A stretch of 60,487 nt of DNA from Paenibacillus validus NBRC 15382 (GCF_004000985.1 NZ_BIMH01000033.1:1-60487), one strand, 5' to 3'. Numbered from the stretch's first letter, positions 17,230-26,495 are shown. The notes: generated by a model from the letters alone, not told the origin. Made by a program: numbers and translations.

Positions 17230-18492
17230 TCAAATCAACAAATTAAACAAGTACGGATCCTTATTGATCTCGCTGTACTGGAGACCGCGTTCGTTCATCC
17301 GTTCCAGCAGCGGACCGTAATCGTCCTTATGCTTCAATTCTATGCCGACGAGCGCCGGGCCGTTCTCCTTGCTCGTCTTCTTCGTATATTCGAAACGCGT
17401 AATATCGTCTGTCGGGCCGAGCACGAACTCGAGAAACTCCCGTAAAGCGCCCGCACGCTGCGGAAAATTAACCATGAAATAATGCTTCAGTCCTTCGTAA
17501 ATAAGCGACCGTTCCTTAATTTCCTGCATCCGGTCGATGTCGTTGTTGCCGCCGCTGATGACGCAGACGACGTTGCGCCCCGCGATCTGTTCGCGGTACA
17601 AGTCCAAAGCGGCCACCGGCAGGGCGCCAGCCGGCTCCGCCACGATCGCATTCTCGTTGTACAGCTCGAGAATCGTCGTGCACACCTTGCCTTCCGGCAC
17701 GACGACAATGTCGTCGACCACCTCGCGCACGATCGTGTAATTCAACTCGCCGACGCGCTTCACCGCCGTGCCGTCGACGAACTTGTCGATCTCGCCGAGC
17801 GTAACGATGCCCCCCGCATCGAGCGATTGCTTCATCGACGGCGCGCCGGTCGCTTCCACCCCGATGACGCGTGTGCCTGGGCTGATGCTCTTGACGTACG
17901 TGCCGATGCCCGCCATCAAGCCGCCGCCGCCGATGCCGCCGAAGACGAAATCGACCGGCTCGCGCATGTCCGCCATCAGCTCCATGCCGACGGTACCCTG
18001 CCCCGCCACTACCTTCGCATCGTCGAACGGATGGATGAACGCCGCCCCTTCCCGTTCCCCGTATGCGAGCGCCTCGCGCAGCGAATCGTCGAAGGTGTCT
18101 CCGATCAGCAGCACCTCCACGAACTTGCCGCCGAACAGCTTCACCTGTGAAATCTTCTGGCGCGGGGTCGTCGTCGGCATGAAGATTTTGCCCGGAATCT
18201 CGAGCGCTCTGCACGAGTATGCGACCCCTTGGGCATGGTTGCCCGCGCTGGCGCAGACGACGCCTTTGGCGAGCTGCTCGTCCGACAAGCTGCGTATGAG
18301 ATTATAAGCGCCGCGAATTTTGAACGAACGCACCACCTGCAAATCTTCCCGTTTCAGGAACACATTGCAGCCGTATCTTTCCGACAGGATATAATTCTTT
18401 TGCAGTGGCGTATGATGCACCACATCCTTCAGCACATGGCTGGCCACAAGGATATCTTCCAGCTTGATCCGATTTTCGCCCATGGTTTTCAT
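17230..18492 (-). CDS. ilvA: Threonine dehydratase, single-ACT form
   Basis: PLP enzyme that deaminates threonine to 2-oxobutanoate, the first step of isoleucine synthesis. 420 aa, the shorter Bacillus-type form. PLP Lys58 lies in SFKIRGAYN, the glycine loop is FGGIGGGGLMAG, and residues about 335-415 form one ACT-like regulatory domain (HYFMVNFPQRAGALREFLEF). GGTGGGG precedes the start; ATG at codon 4 is an alternative. Not in an ilv operon here. Confidence 0.93.
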   Translation of the reverse strand: MKTMGENRIKLEDILVASHVLKDVVHHTPLQKNYILSERYGCNVFLKREDLQVVRSFKIRGAYNLIRSLSDEQLAKGVVCASAGNHAQGVAYSCRALEIPGKIFMPTTTPRQKISQVKLFGGKFVEVLLIGDTFDDSLREALAYGEREGAAFIHPFDDAKVVAGQGTVGMELMADMREPVDFVFGGIGGGGLMAGIGTYVKSISPGTRVIGVEATGAPSMKQSLDAGGIVTLGEIDKFVDGTAVKRVGELNYTIVREVVDDIVVVPEGKVCTTILELYNENAIVAEPAGALPVAALDLYREQIAGRNVVCVISGGNNDIDRMQEIKERSLIYEGLKHYFMVNFPQRAGALREFLEFVLGPTDDITRFEYTKKTSKENGPALVGIELKHKDDYGPLLERMNERGLQYSEINKDPYLFNLLI

Positions 18493-18559
18493 TCCCCACC
18501 CGTTATACTTAATTTCTACTATTATACACGGCCCGGACCAAAAGAAAATAATAAAAACG

Positions 18560-18605
18560 AAAACAGCCCTCCCCCAAGCCCGCAGACTTAGGAGGAGGAC
18601 CGTTC
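18560..18605 (-). terminator. Probable terminator after the SLH gene
   Basis: On the minus strand CCTCCTCCTAAG pairs imperfectly with CTTGGGGGAGG, followed by TTTTCGTTTTTATT. It separates the SLH gene from ilvA. Confidence 0.45.
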
Positions 18606-18653
18606 TTTCGTTGTAAGGCTAACCTTTTTCTACTCTCTAACAATCTTTATCTA

Positions 18654-19895
18654 TTATCGAATAATGACGGTGTGTACGAGTTGTTGTTTGCCGCGCAGCT
18701 CAACCGAACGACCGCTTGTCAGCAAGCTGACGTCACCGGAGATATACACGTCAGGCGATACGCCGTATACGGCTGTTTGAACGCTGCCGTTGACATTTTG
18801 ATTAATGGAAATCGTCGCGATCGACCCTTGGGAGTTCAGGGTGTATCCGTTCAGCGTACCCGTCACCGAAAAATCAACCGTTTGCTGCGGATTGCCTTCG
18901 GCTAATTTCAAGACTTCCACGTAAATCGCTTTGCCGCCGTACGTACGGATCAGCACCTGGTCGTTCGCACGCAGTTCGCTCCAAGCGACGCGCGCGCCGT
19001 TACGGAATACGAATGCGTTCGCATCAAGCTCAACACTTACCGTTTCGTTATTGGAAGCTTTCACCTGCAGGATGTTGTTCGCAACAGGAGCGACAACCGA
19101 GCCTTTGACGGATGTATGATCCGGCAGCTGGCTGCCCGTACGGTCAAGCAAGGCCGCAAGCTCTGCACGCGTTACCGGTTGGTTCGGACGGAACGTATTG
19201 TCTTCGTAACCGTCGATCAAGTTTTTCTCAAGCGCAACGGCGATGTAACCGACCGATCCCGCTGGAATTTTGTTCGAATCTTTAAACGGGAGCTTAGCAT
19301 TCATCTTGGCCTTCGCTTCGTCCTGCAGCTTGAGCGCCTTCACAAGCAGCGTCGTCGCCCACAGACGGTCCGCTTCTTTCTCCGGCTGCACCATGGTGTC
19401 GGTTTCCGTGAACAGGTCGTTCTGCAGCGCCACAGACACGTAGCCGACGGCCCAAGGATATTTCTCCTGTACCTTCTTCGCATCGCTGAAGTTCAAGTTC
19501 GCCTGCTTCGCTTCCGGCGATTCCGCTTGGTCGCGGAGACCCATCAACCGGACGGCGGCGGTAATCGCCTCGATGCGGCTGATCGTTTTGCGAGGCTGGA
19601 ATGTGCCGTCTTCATAGCCTTCGAATACTTTCTTGGATGCCAGGCTCGCTATGTATCTGGCCGCCCACTCCACGTCTTTTCCTCTTAGATCGTCAAAGGT
19701 AAGTTTGATTTCAAGGTTAGCGCTCTTCGGCGTATACTTCGTCTGGATCGAGCTGCGTTCGTTGCGGTCGTTATCTTTGCGGTCTTTGTCACGGTCTTTG
19801 TCGTTACCGTGTGCAAATGCAGCCGTCGAACTTCCCAGCACCATGGCCAGCGTCAATCCCGAAACAAGCGTTTTTTTGAATGTGTTGTTCATCAT
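18654..19895 (-). CDS. Exported protein with three SLH domains
   Basis: Cell-surface protein of 413 aa. Signal peptide with cleavage expected after AFA at about residue 28, then a charged Asp/Lys/Arg linker. Three S-layer homology domains follow: WAARYIASLASKKVFEGYEDGTFQP (about 78-102), the YPWAVGYVSVALQNDLF repeat, and VGYIAVALEKNLIDGYEDNTFRPNQPVTRAE. These bind pyruvylated secondary cell-wall polymer in known cases. The C-terminal 150 residues are beta-rich without a recognised domain. AAAGGAG precedes the start. Divergent from the FAD enzyme. Confidence 0.88.
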   Translation of the reverse strand: MMNNTFKKTLVSGLTLAMVLGSSTAAFAHGNDKDRDKDRKDNDRNERSSIQTKYTPKSANLEIKLTFDDLRGKDVEWAARYIASLASKKVFEGYEDGTFQPRKTISRIEAITAAVRLMGLRDQAESPEAKQANLNFSDAKKVQEKYPWAVGYVSVALQNDLFTETDTMVQPEKEADRLWATTLLVKALKLQDEAKAKMNAKLPFKDSNKIPAGSVGYIAVALEKNLIDGYEDNTFRPNQPVTRAELAALLDRTGSQLPDHTSVKGSVVAPVANNILQVKASNNETVSVELDANAFVFRNGARVAWSELRANDQVLIRTYGGKAIYVEVLKLAEGNPQQTVDFSVTGTLNGYTLNSQGSIATISINQNVNGSVQTAVYGVSPDVYISGDVSLLTSGRSVELRGKQQLVHTVIIR

Positions 19896-20080
19896 CAGAT
19901 CTCCTTTAACCGGGTAGAATGAATAAAAGGCTGTAAGACCTCAGAACCTTCGCGAAGTGTTCCTGGATTCACCCATAGCTTTCGCCGCTTGGAAAATGTT
20001 TGTGGGGGTGCCACTTACTGATCCGTCGCAAAAATGATAGACTTATCTCTATACCCCCCAAAGGAGCGATATGAAAACCG

Positions 20081-21709
20081 ATGAAACGCAAAGGAACTAC
20101 GCTGTCCGTCGTCCTGGCGACGGCGGCTCTCCTCATGGTCGCAGCCATTTATTTATTTACGAATACGTCTTCTCCTTCCCGGACGGAAACGCAGTCGCAG
20201 ACACAGCCGACAAGCGATTCGAACAAGAACGCCGTCGTACATACGGAAAGCGCACAATCCCTGCAGACGAAAGATACGGCGCTCCCTGCGGACAAGGTTG
20301 ACGTGCTCATCGTCGGCAGCGAGCTGGAGGGGCTGTACTTGGCCCGCGCTGCGGCGGACGAAGGGCTGAAAGTGAAAGTGATCGACCCGCGCGAGGCGTT
20401 CGGCGGCCAGGTGCTGCAGGGAGAGATGTTGTTTCTCGACGAAACGCGCGACGACAAGCACCGGCTGCTCGTGCAAGGACGGGCGAAAGAGCTGTTTGAC
20501 GGCTTCCGGCAGGGCAAGATCCGTAAGCTGAAGGAATTCGAGCAATACTTCGAACAGCTGAGCAAAGACATTCCCGTCGAGCAGGGCGTCGTCATCGAAG
20601 GCATTGAGCTGCAGCCCGGCGAGTTTGGCCCGCAGGCGGTGAAGGCGGTCGTCTACAAATCGAAGGACGGCCAGAAGAAACGGATCGAGGCGTCCTACTG
20701 GGTAGACAACACCGACTTCGCGGCCTTGGTCGGCAAGCTGCAGGTGCCCCGGCTGCCGGGACTGGAAGCCTTTTACGGCCAGAACAACGTCGAGTATATG
20801 AGCGCCGGCCTGATGATGAAGTTCAAGAACGTCGACTGGGCGAAATTCCAGAAGCAGTTTAATGAATTAACGAAGGAAGAGCGTAATGCGAAGTACGGCT
20901 GGGGCTCGGTCGACGGCAGCTTCGCCATCAGCCTCTCGGGCATGACGAGCCGGTACAAGCCGACGAACGATCGCGTATTCTTGCGGGGATTGAACGCGGT
21001 TAACCAGCGGGACGGCGAAGTGTTGATCAACGCCTTCCTCATCTACACCGTCGATCCGTCGAACGACGCTTCCATCCGGGAGGCGATGGAGCTTGGCAAG
21101 AAAGAGATGCCGCTCATTCTCGAGCATTTCCGCAAAAATATCGTCGGCTGGGAACACGCGGAGCTGAACGGCTTCCCGAACTACCTATATATTAGAGAGT
21201 ACAACCATTATGAAACGGATTACGTATTGAAGCCGTCGGACATGCTCGGCGCGAAGATGTTCTGGGACAACGTCAGCATCGCCGGATACCCGCTCGATCT
21301 GCAGGGCACCAGCGCCAATAAGTGGGGAATCGAGATGGGACGCCCGGATAAATACGGGATGCCGCTGCGCAGCTTTTTGTTGAAAGGGTTCGACAACGTC
21401 ATTATGGCCGGTAAAAATGTCGGCGCTTCCGCTATCGCTTACGGCAGCGCGCGCATTCAGCCGAATACGAGCCTGGCTGCCGAATCGATCGGCGTCATCC
21501 TCGGGCAAATCCAGGGCCGTCAGAAGCTGCGCGCGGTGACAGAAGCCGATATGCCGGCGCTCCATGCCTACTTGGAAAGCAAGTACAAGATCAAGCTGAC
21601 CGGCGTGACCGGCAACAACAAGCTGACCGGCTGGACGGCCGACGAGCTCGCTAAGCTCGATACCGGCGAAATCGTGTACCCCTCCTATATAAAAACAAGA
21701 AAAAAATAG
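20081..21709 (+). CDS. Membrane-anchored FAD-dependent oxidoreductase, 542 aa
   Basis: N-terminal hydrophobic anchor (about 7-25), a Ser/Thr/Gln-rich linker, then a flavoprotein of the FAD_oxidored type: dinucleotide fold VDVLIVGSELEGLYLARAAA with a variant glycine motif (GSELEG instead of GxGxxG), VIDPREAFGGQ for FAD, and a C-terminal FDNVIMAGKNVGASAIAYGSARIQPN. It probably acts outside the membrane or as a tethered cytoplasmic enzyme; substrate unknown. Start: AAAGGAG lies 14 bases upstream of this ATG, whereas a better spaced ATG at 20071 opens another frame. Confidence 0.8.
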   Translation: MKRKGTTLSVVLATAALLMVAAIYLFTNTSSPSRTETQSQTQPTSDSNKNAVVHTESAQSLQTKDTALPADKVDVLIVGSELEGLYLARAAADEGLKVKVIDPREAFGGQVLQGEMLFLDETRDDKHRLLVQGRAKELFDGFRQGKIRKLKEFEQYFEQLSKDIPVEQGVVIEGIELQPGEFGPQAVKAVVYKSKDGQKKRIEASYWVDNTDFAALVGKLQVPRLPGLEAFYGQNNVEYMSAGLMMKFKNVDWAKFQKQFNELTKEERNAKYGWGSVDGSFAISLSGMTSRYKPTNDRVFLRGLNAVNQRDGEVLINAFLIYTVDPSNDASIREAMELGKKEMPLILEHFRKNIVGWEHAELNGFPNYLYIREYNHYETDYVLKPSDMLGAKMFWDNVSIAGYPLDLQGTSANKWGIEMGRPDKYGMPLRSFLLKGFDNVIMAGKNVGASAIAYGSARIQPNTSLAAESIGVILGQIQGRQKLRAVTEADMPALHAYLESKYKIKLTGVTGNNKLTGWTADELAKLDTGEIVYPSYIKTRKK

Positions 21710-21736
21710 CGCCGTCCGAGACGGCCTCAGCGAATC

Positions 21737-21783
21737 GCTCCCGAATGACTTCCGGATGAAGTCGGCCGGGAGCTTTTTTTTTT
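21737..21783 (+). terminator. Terminator after the FAD enzyme, interrupted by an IS
   Basis: GCTCCCG...GACTTC pairs with GAAGTC...CGGGAGC, followed by ten T. The insertion sequence begins directly after this T tract. Confidence 0.85.
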
Positions 21784-23460
21784 CTACGAATGACCAATCA
21801 ACTAACAGGGATTTCCAATACCTTCGTCGAAGTATTATCTAGAGACTTTGATGGAGGTTTTTTCTAATGCCACTACCTAAAAATCGAATTATTCCCGAGA
21901 GAAAAATATATTATCGACCTGAGTTCGAATGCTGTTTACACTGTGGAACGAAATTGAAGAGAAGTCACACAGCCTGGAAGAAGAACATCTCCACATTAAA
22001 CGGCGTTATTCAAGCTTGGAGTATGGCATACGCATGTCCAAATCCAAGTTGTGCATACCCCAAAACATACTATAAATCAGCAGAAGCAGACTCCTTGTGT
22101 ATGAAACATACATCCTATGGTTTCGACGTATTGGCCCTTGTTGGACAACTACGCTTTAAGCATCACATGACGATCGGTGAAATTACTCAAGAACTGAATG
22201 AACGCGGCATATCTACTTCCGAACGCAACTCTCAAAGATTGTACGAGAGATACGTCACTTTATTACGCTCTAGTGTTACGGATCATGTGAAATCTGCTCT
22301 AATGCCAGTTGCTGAAGAACATGGTGGAATCATGATTTCCATGGACGGTGTTCAACCCGAGAAAGGCAATGAGACGCTTTACGTTGTTCGTGAAGTATTT
22401 AGTGGAACCATCCTCGTCGCAAAAAGCGTGAAGAGTAGCTCGTCAGAGGAACTGAAAGAGCTTATTCGGCCGGTCATCGATCTTGGCTTTCGCATCATCG
22501 GTATTGTCACAGATGGGCAGCAATCGATACGCCTTGCCATGGAGTCGCTCCTTCCGGAGGTACCCTACCAATACTGTCAATACCATTACTTAAAGGATAT
22601 AGCGAAACCTGTCGTGGATCTCGATCGAAAGTTAAAAACAGGAATTAAGAAAAGTCTCCGCGGGATCCGTGAAATCGAAAGAAAATTAGATAAAGACGAT
22701 TCACCAGAATCCGAGGTAGCTAAAGATTATTTAGCCGCGGTTCGTTCCGTGCTCCTAGAGGATGGAAATCCGCCGTTAGATTTACCTGGAGTTCGAATTT
22801 ACGAAACCGCACAGACCATTCAGACATCGCTTCAAAACTGTCTGGATAAAAAAGGGGCCCTCCCTGCTTCAAGATGTTTTCAGAATATTCAACAAACTTA
22901 ATGAGTTTAGCGAGCTATACAAAGAAGTTAAGCGCTGGGCGCAGCCGCTGCATCATGCAGCTAATATCTTGAATCCAGACGATGATCAAACAAGTGAATC
23001 TGTACGATTCCATTTTCAATGCCTGATGCAATGGTTAGAGCTAACATTTACAGAAGAAGCCGACCAACCGATGGTTTCTAATTTTAAGAGTTACACCAAC
23101 GGATTCTGGAAAGGGCTTTTTACTTGTTATGACCACCCTCATGTTCCTCGAACCAACAATGACCACGAACGATTCTTTCGTCAAACCAAGACACGCCATC
23201 GACGTATGACGGGACTACGCAGCTGGAACGAATACATCGTTCGATCTGGAGAGTTTGTTGTATTCGTCGATGACGCACTCCGGCAACCTGATGTATTAAG
23301 CAGACTCCAAGGTGTTACCTATGAGGTTTTTCACGCTGAACGTAATCGTTGGTCAAAACGACTGGAAGAAGCCACGAAACGTCGTCGGTTTAGAAGCAAC
23401 CCTGCAAAGTACCTTGAAAAAATAGAAAACAAGTATTGTGCGTTAATTGGTCTGTCGTAG
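21784..23460 (+). mobile_element. Insertion sequence, 1,677 bp, family unassigned
   Basis: Ends are defined by imperfect 23-bp terminal inverted repeats: left 21784-21806 beginning CTACGAATGACCAATC, right 23438-23460 whose complement begins CTACGACAGACCAATT (18 of 23 identical). Flanked by T8 on the right (23461-23468) and T10 on the left (21774-21783), fitting an 8-bp target duplication. One transposase frame, with a frameshift. The IR length, TSD and DDE pattern would suit an ISH6-like family, but this was not checked. Confidence 0.85.
21867..23460 (+). pseudogene. IS transposase (DDE type), frameshifted
   Basis: Part one (21867 to about 22860) has a zinc-finger-like N-terminus (CCLHCG ... 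CPNPSC), helix-turn-helix HHMTIGEITQELNERGIS, first catalytic Asp in ISMDGVQPEKG and second in GIVTDGQQS. Part two, in the frame one base further on, continues as QDVFRIFNKLNEFSELYKEV and carries the probable catalytic Glu in TNNDHERFFRQTK; it ends at 23460. The join lies in the run AAAAAAGGGG at about 22848-22857, so a one-base insertion or two-base loss broke the frame. The stop codon TAG is the last three bases of the element. Confidence 0.85.
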
Positions 23461-23468
23461 TTTTTTTT
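23461..23468. repeat. Right copy of the IS target duplication (T8)
   Basis: Eight T directly after the right inverted repeat, matching the T run that precedes the left repeat. In a T tract the exact duplication length cannot be proven. Confidence 0.65.
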
Positions 23469-23471
23469 CAA

Positions 23472-23523
23472 TTGACACCCTCGAACAAAACAACTACAAT
23501 AATTTAGTTAAAAGATTGAACTA
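23472..23523 (+). promoter_or_regulatory. marR promoter and operator downstream of the IS
   Basis: TTGACA (23472-23477), 17-base spacer, TACAAT (23495-23500) is a near-consensus sigma-A promoter. Directly downstream TAGTT (23505-23509) and AACTA (23519-23523) form an inverted repeat that could be the MarR operator. The -35 box starts only 11 bases after the IS end. Confidence 0.75.
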
Positions 23524-23565
23524 TTTATCCTTAAAATATTTATTGAAAGAAACGGGGTACCCTTT

Positions 23566-23991
23566 TTGGATCAATTACATGCATCCTCTCCAATTGAAAA
23601 ATGGACTCGTTTAGTCATGCGCAAGTGGCACGCCGACATGTCCGTTCTGCTGAAACAAGGATTGCCTATCCAGCAATATTACATGCTCGAGGTGCTTCGC
23701 GACGGCCGTCAGATGAAGAGCTCCGCCATTGCCGAGTCCCTTCACGTTACGCTTCCGGCCATTACCAACCTGACACAGAAGCTCGTGTCCGGCGGTTATG
23801 TCGAACGGATATTGACGGAAGCGGACCGCCGCGTCGTATACGTACGCATTACGGAGAAAGGACTCGAAGCGCTGAAAGAGCTCGATGACGCAGCAGCCGG
23901 ACTCGTCGAACGCTTCTGGTCGAGACTTGAGCCGGCGGAAGTGGACGAATTAACCCGGCTGCTCCGTAAAGCGATGCAGCCTAAAGAATAG
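23566..23991 (+). CDS. MarR family transcriptional regulator
   Basis: 141-aa winged-helix regulator. Recognition region MKSSAIAESLHVTLPAITNLTQKL and wing EADRRVVYVRITEKGLE are typical. TTG start at 23566 with a GGGG-type ribosome binding site; an ATG in frame at 23620 would cut into the first helix. Forms a pair with the DHA2 exporter that starts 50 bases after its stop, so it probably represses that exporter and itself. Confidence 0.88.
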   Translation: MDQLHASSPIEKWTRLVMRKWHADMSVLLKQGLPIQQYYMLEVLRDGRQMKSSAIAESLHVTLPAITNLTQKLVSGGYVERILTEADRRVVYVRITEKGLEALKELDDAAAGLVERFWSRLEPAEVDELTRLLRKAMQPKE

Positions 23992-24041
23992 GCCCGCCCC
24001 AACAGCCCCCATTAATTTCACCTCGAAGAAGGAGAATGAAA

Positions 24042-25571
24042 ATGTCAACGACCGAACCGGCAACGAAGGAAACAACGAATGAGAGTCAAGGCGCGGCGGG
24101 GAATATCGCGTTTTGGCCGGTGATGATCGGCATCTTTTTCGGATCGTTCCTGGCCTTGCTCGGGATGAGTACGATCAATGTCGCCATTCCCGTCCTAATG
24201 AATGAATTTCAAACCGATCTCGGCATGGTGCAATGGACGCTAACCGGGTTCATGCTGTCGACCGGGATCATCTCGCCGATCACGGGATACTTAGGGGACC
24301 GCTTCAGCACCAAGTACTTATATGTGACCGCCCTGATCGGATTTACGTTAACGTCGGGCCTTTGCGCAACCGCCTGGAATGTCGAATCATTGATCGCTTT
24401 CCGGGTTATGCAGGGCGTGTTCAGCGGCATGGTCATGCCGGCGACGATGACCATTATTTATCAAGTCATCCCGCGCAGCAAACAGGCCTACGCCATCAGC
24501 ATGTGGAGCTTGGCCGCGATGCTGGCCCCGGCGCTCGGGCCGACGCTCGCCGGCTGGCTGATTCAATCGTTCGACTGGCGCTGGTTGTTCTACATCAACC
24601 TGCCGTTCGGCGTCCTCGCTGTCGTCGTCGCTGTCAAAATGATACCTTATTACCGGCTTAATACGCCGAAATCGTTCGATTTGTACGGATTTATTACGGT
24701 GATCATCTCCAGCGCCTCGCTGCTCGTTGCCTTCAGCGAAGCGCATCGCTTCGGCTGGGCATCGTGGAAGACGCTCACGCTCATCACGGTCGGGCTGGTC
24801 AGCCTGTTCCTGTTCATCCGGCGCGAGCGCAGCACGCCGCAGCCGCTGCTGAATTTGAGCGTATTTAAGTATCCGCGTTACACGTTTACCTTGATCATCA
24901 GCTGTATCATGACCATCAGCCTATACTCCGGCACGTATTTGACGCCGGTGTTCCTGCAGAACATTCAGCACGTGTCGGCGTTCGATACCGGCCTTATCCT
25001 GCTGCCGTCTTCGCTTGCGATGGCGATTTTCATGCCGATTACGGGCAAGCTGTACACGAAAATCGGCCCGATGTGGCTGATCATCTCCGGTATCGTGCTG
25101 ATGTCCGTCGGCACGGCCGCAATGGCGCAATTAAGCGTCGACATTCCGCACAGCTATATCGTGTTCTGGATGACCGTACGGAACATCGGAATCGCGCTGG
25201 CCATGATGCCTTCATCCAATGCGGGGATGGAAGTTATTCCGAGAGAATTGTCCGGACACGCTTCGTCGGCGAATAACTGGACTCGCCAAGGACTCGGTTC
25301 CTTCTCGATCGGTTTATTTACAACGATGCTCGCCTCCCGGGTAACCGTGCACGGGGAGGAGCTTGCCGCTTCCGGTGCGGTCCAAGACAAGGCGCTGCTC
25401 GGCGCACAGGCGTTCACGAACAGCGTGAACGATGTATACTGGCTGGCCACATTCATCGTGCTCGTCGGCATACCGTTCGCTTTCGTGCTCCGCAATCGCA
25501 AGAAGCCGGATAACGACGTGAACAAAACGGCGAAGGAAGCCGCCCGGCCTGCAAGAGGCGTAAGCGGCTAG
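24042..25571 (+). CDS. MFS multidrug exporter, DHA2 (14-helix, EmrB/QacA) type
   Basis: 509-aa proton-coupled exporter with about fourteen hydrophobic segments. Typical sites: MSTINVAIPVLMNEF in helix 1, GYLGDRFSTKYLY loop after helix 2, RVMQGVFSGMVMPATMTII in helix 4, and motif C-like LAPALGPTLAGWLI in helix 5. ATG at 24042 follows AAGGAG with 7-base spacing. Paired with the upstream marR gene. Substrate unknown. Confidence 0.9.
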   Translation: MSTTEPATKETTNESQGAAGNIAFWPVMIGIFFGSFLALLGMSTINVAIPVLMNEFQTDLGMVQWTLTGFMLSTGIISPITGYLGDRFSTKYLYVTALIGFTLTSGLCATAWNVESLIAFRVMQGVFSGMVMPATMTIIYQVIPRSKQAYAISMWSLAAMLAPALGPTLAGWLIQSFDWRWLFYINLPFGVLAVVVAVKMIPYYRLNTPKSFDLYGFITVIISSASLLVAFSEAHRFGWASWKTLTLITVGLVSLFLFIRRERSTPQPLLNLSVFKYPRYTFTLIISCIMTISLYSGTYLTPVFLQNIQHVSAFDTGLILLPSSLAMAIFMPITGKLYTKIGPMWLIISGIVLMSVGTAAMAQLSVDIPHSYIVFWMTVRNIGIALAMMPSSNAGMEVIPRELSGHASSANNWTRQGLGSFSIGLFTTMLASRVTVHGEELAASGAVQDKALLGAQAFTNSVNDVYWLATFIVLVGIPFAFVLRNRKKPDNDVNKTAKEAARPARGVSG

Positions 25572-25639
25572 ACGCCTCTGCGCCGCGAAACGAAAGCGGG
25601 ATTTCATGAATGATTTTGCGCTTTCCGGGCGCATCAAAG

Positions 25640-25731
25640 AAAATAGCGGAACTGAGGTACCTTATTTGCTGGCAGACGGCTCACAAACTGCCGTTCACTG
25701 CAAATAGCACACTCAAGTTCCGCTATTTTTT
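25640..25731. repeat. Hairpin repeat, copy 1 (AAATAGCGG family), probable terminator
   Basis: A perfect 14-bp outer inverted repeat (AAAATAGCGGAACT at 25640-25653 and AGTTCCGCTATTTT at 25716-25729) encloses TATTTGC/GCAAATA and ACGGC/GCCGT inner stems. It lies between convergent genes with T-rich ends on both strands, so it can terminate both. A related hairpin occurs at 45180-45216. Confidence 0.8.
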
Positions 25732-25778
25732 CGGTTATAATTCCATTTACAGGTATTCATGCTTCGTGGGTAGTTTCG

Positions 25779-26318
25779 CTAAAACCGCAGTTTTAGCTGC
25801 AGCTTCATGTCCGAGCCGTCAAACGAGACGCTGCGGATGCCGATATGCCGGGGCAAATACGAATCCAGCCGAATGTCGATCGGATCGATCTGGAACCAAT
25901 CGAGGGGAAGCGACGCCTGCCGGATGTTGGTGCCGACATGCCGGATCGTCAAGACCGGCTCCTGCCAGGCAAGCTCGAAGCGAAGCTTCGCGCTTGCCGG
26001 CCAGCGCTCCTTGACGAGCAAGTTCACGTCGGCTACGAGCGTACCGTCGCGCAGCGTAAAGCGCGCCCCCGTTACGGTTGCATCAGGATGGACGCGGGGC
26101 CGCGCGGCCAGCGATTTTTTGATCAGCGAGTCGACCTCGCTTTCGCTCAAGCTCACTTCGAACTTTCGCTCCAGCAGCAGAGCCGCCAGCTTGTCGTCTA
26201 ATCGCAGCGGCGCATAACTTAAATCGAGCGCTTCCGCCGGCTTGACGTACCATAGCGCGGCAGCTCCGGCCAAAGCACCGATGATGAGCACGGCGATCAA
26301 CGCTTTCACAGCTTTCAT
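25779..26318 (-). CDS. YpmS-like (DUF2140) membrane-anchored protein, 179 aa
   Basis: One N-terminal membrane segment (ALIAVLIIGALAGAAALWYV) followed by an extracytoplasmic domain of alternating beta strands and the phrase VSLSESEVDSLIKKSL, which resembles YpmS of B. subtilis. Function unknown. ATG at 26318 is preceded by AGGAGGGAGGGG; a longer frame upstream lacks support. Downstream of, and on the same strand as, the helicase gene. Confidence 0.6.
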   Translation of the reverse strand: MKAVKALIAVLIIGALAGAAALWYVKPAEALDLSYAPLRLDDKLAALLLERKFEVSLSESEVDSLIKKSLAARPRVHPDATVTGARFTLRDGTLVADVNLLVKERWPASAKLRFELAWQEPVLTIRHVGTNIRQASLPLDWFQIDPIDIRLDSYLPRHIGIRSVSFDGSDMKLQLKLRF

Positions 26319-26495
26319 CGCAGCCCCTCCCTCCTTGCTGCACGCACATTCCCCCGGCGCCGCGCTTATCCCGGCCTGCATGGGGTCGGAGGCGGCTCAC
26401 CGGCCGCATTCGCAAGCCGTTATCGGGCGCCGGAGACTCGAGCCGGTCTATGCCGGTTCTCCGCACCAGCCCTTCCGGAGCGCACCCGCTTCCCG

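Noticed and set aside
19896..20060. Possible c-di-AMP (ydaO) riboswitch before the SLH gene
   Set aside because: Only the block GGGTGAATCC is present; the other conserved blocks (such as the CCGTCAGCTAACC region) are missing.
22848..22857. Programmed -1 frameshift in the IS transposase
   Set aside because: The phase of the A run does not match an A-AAA-AAG heptamer in the zero frame, and the continuing frame requires +1.
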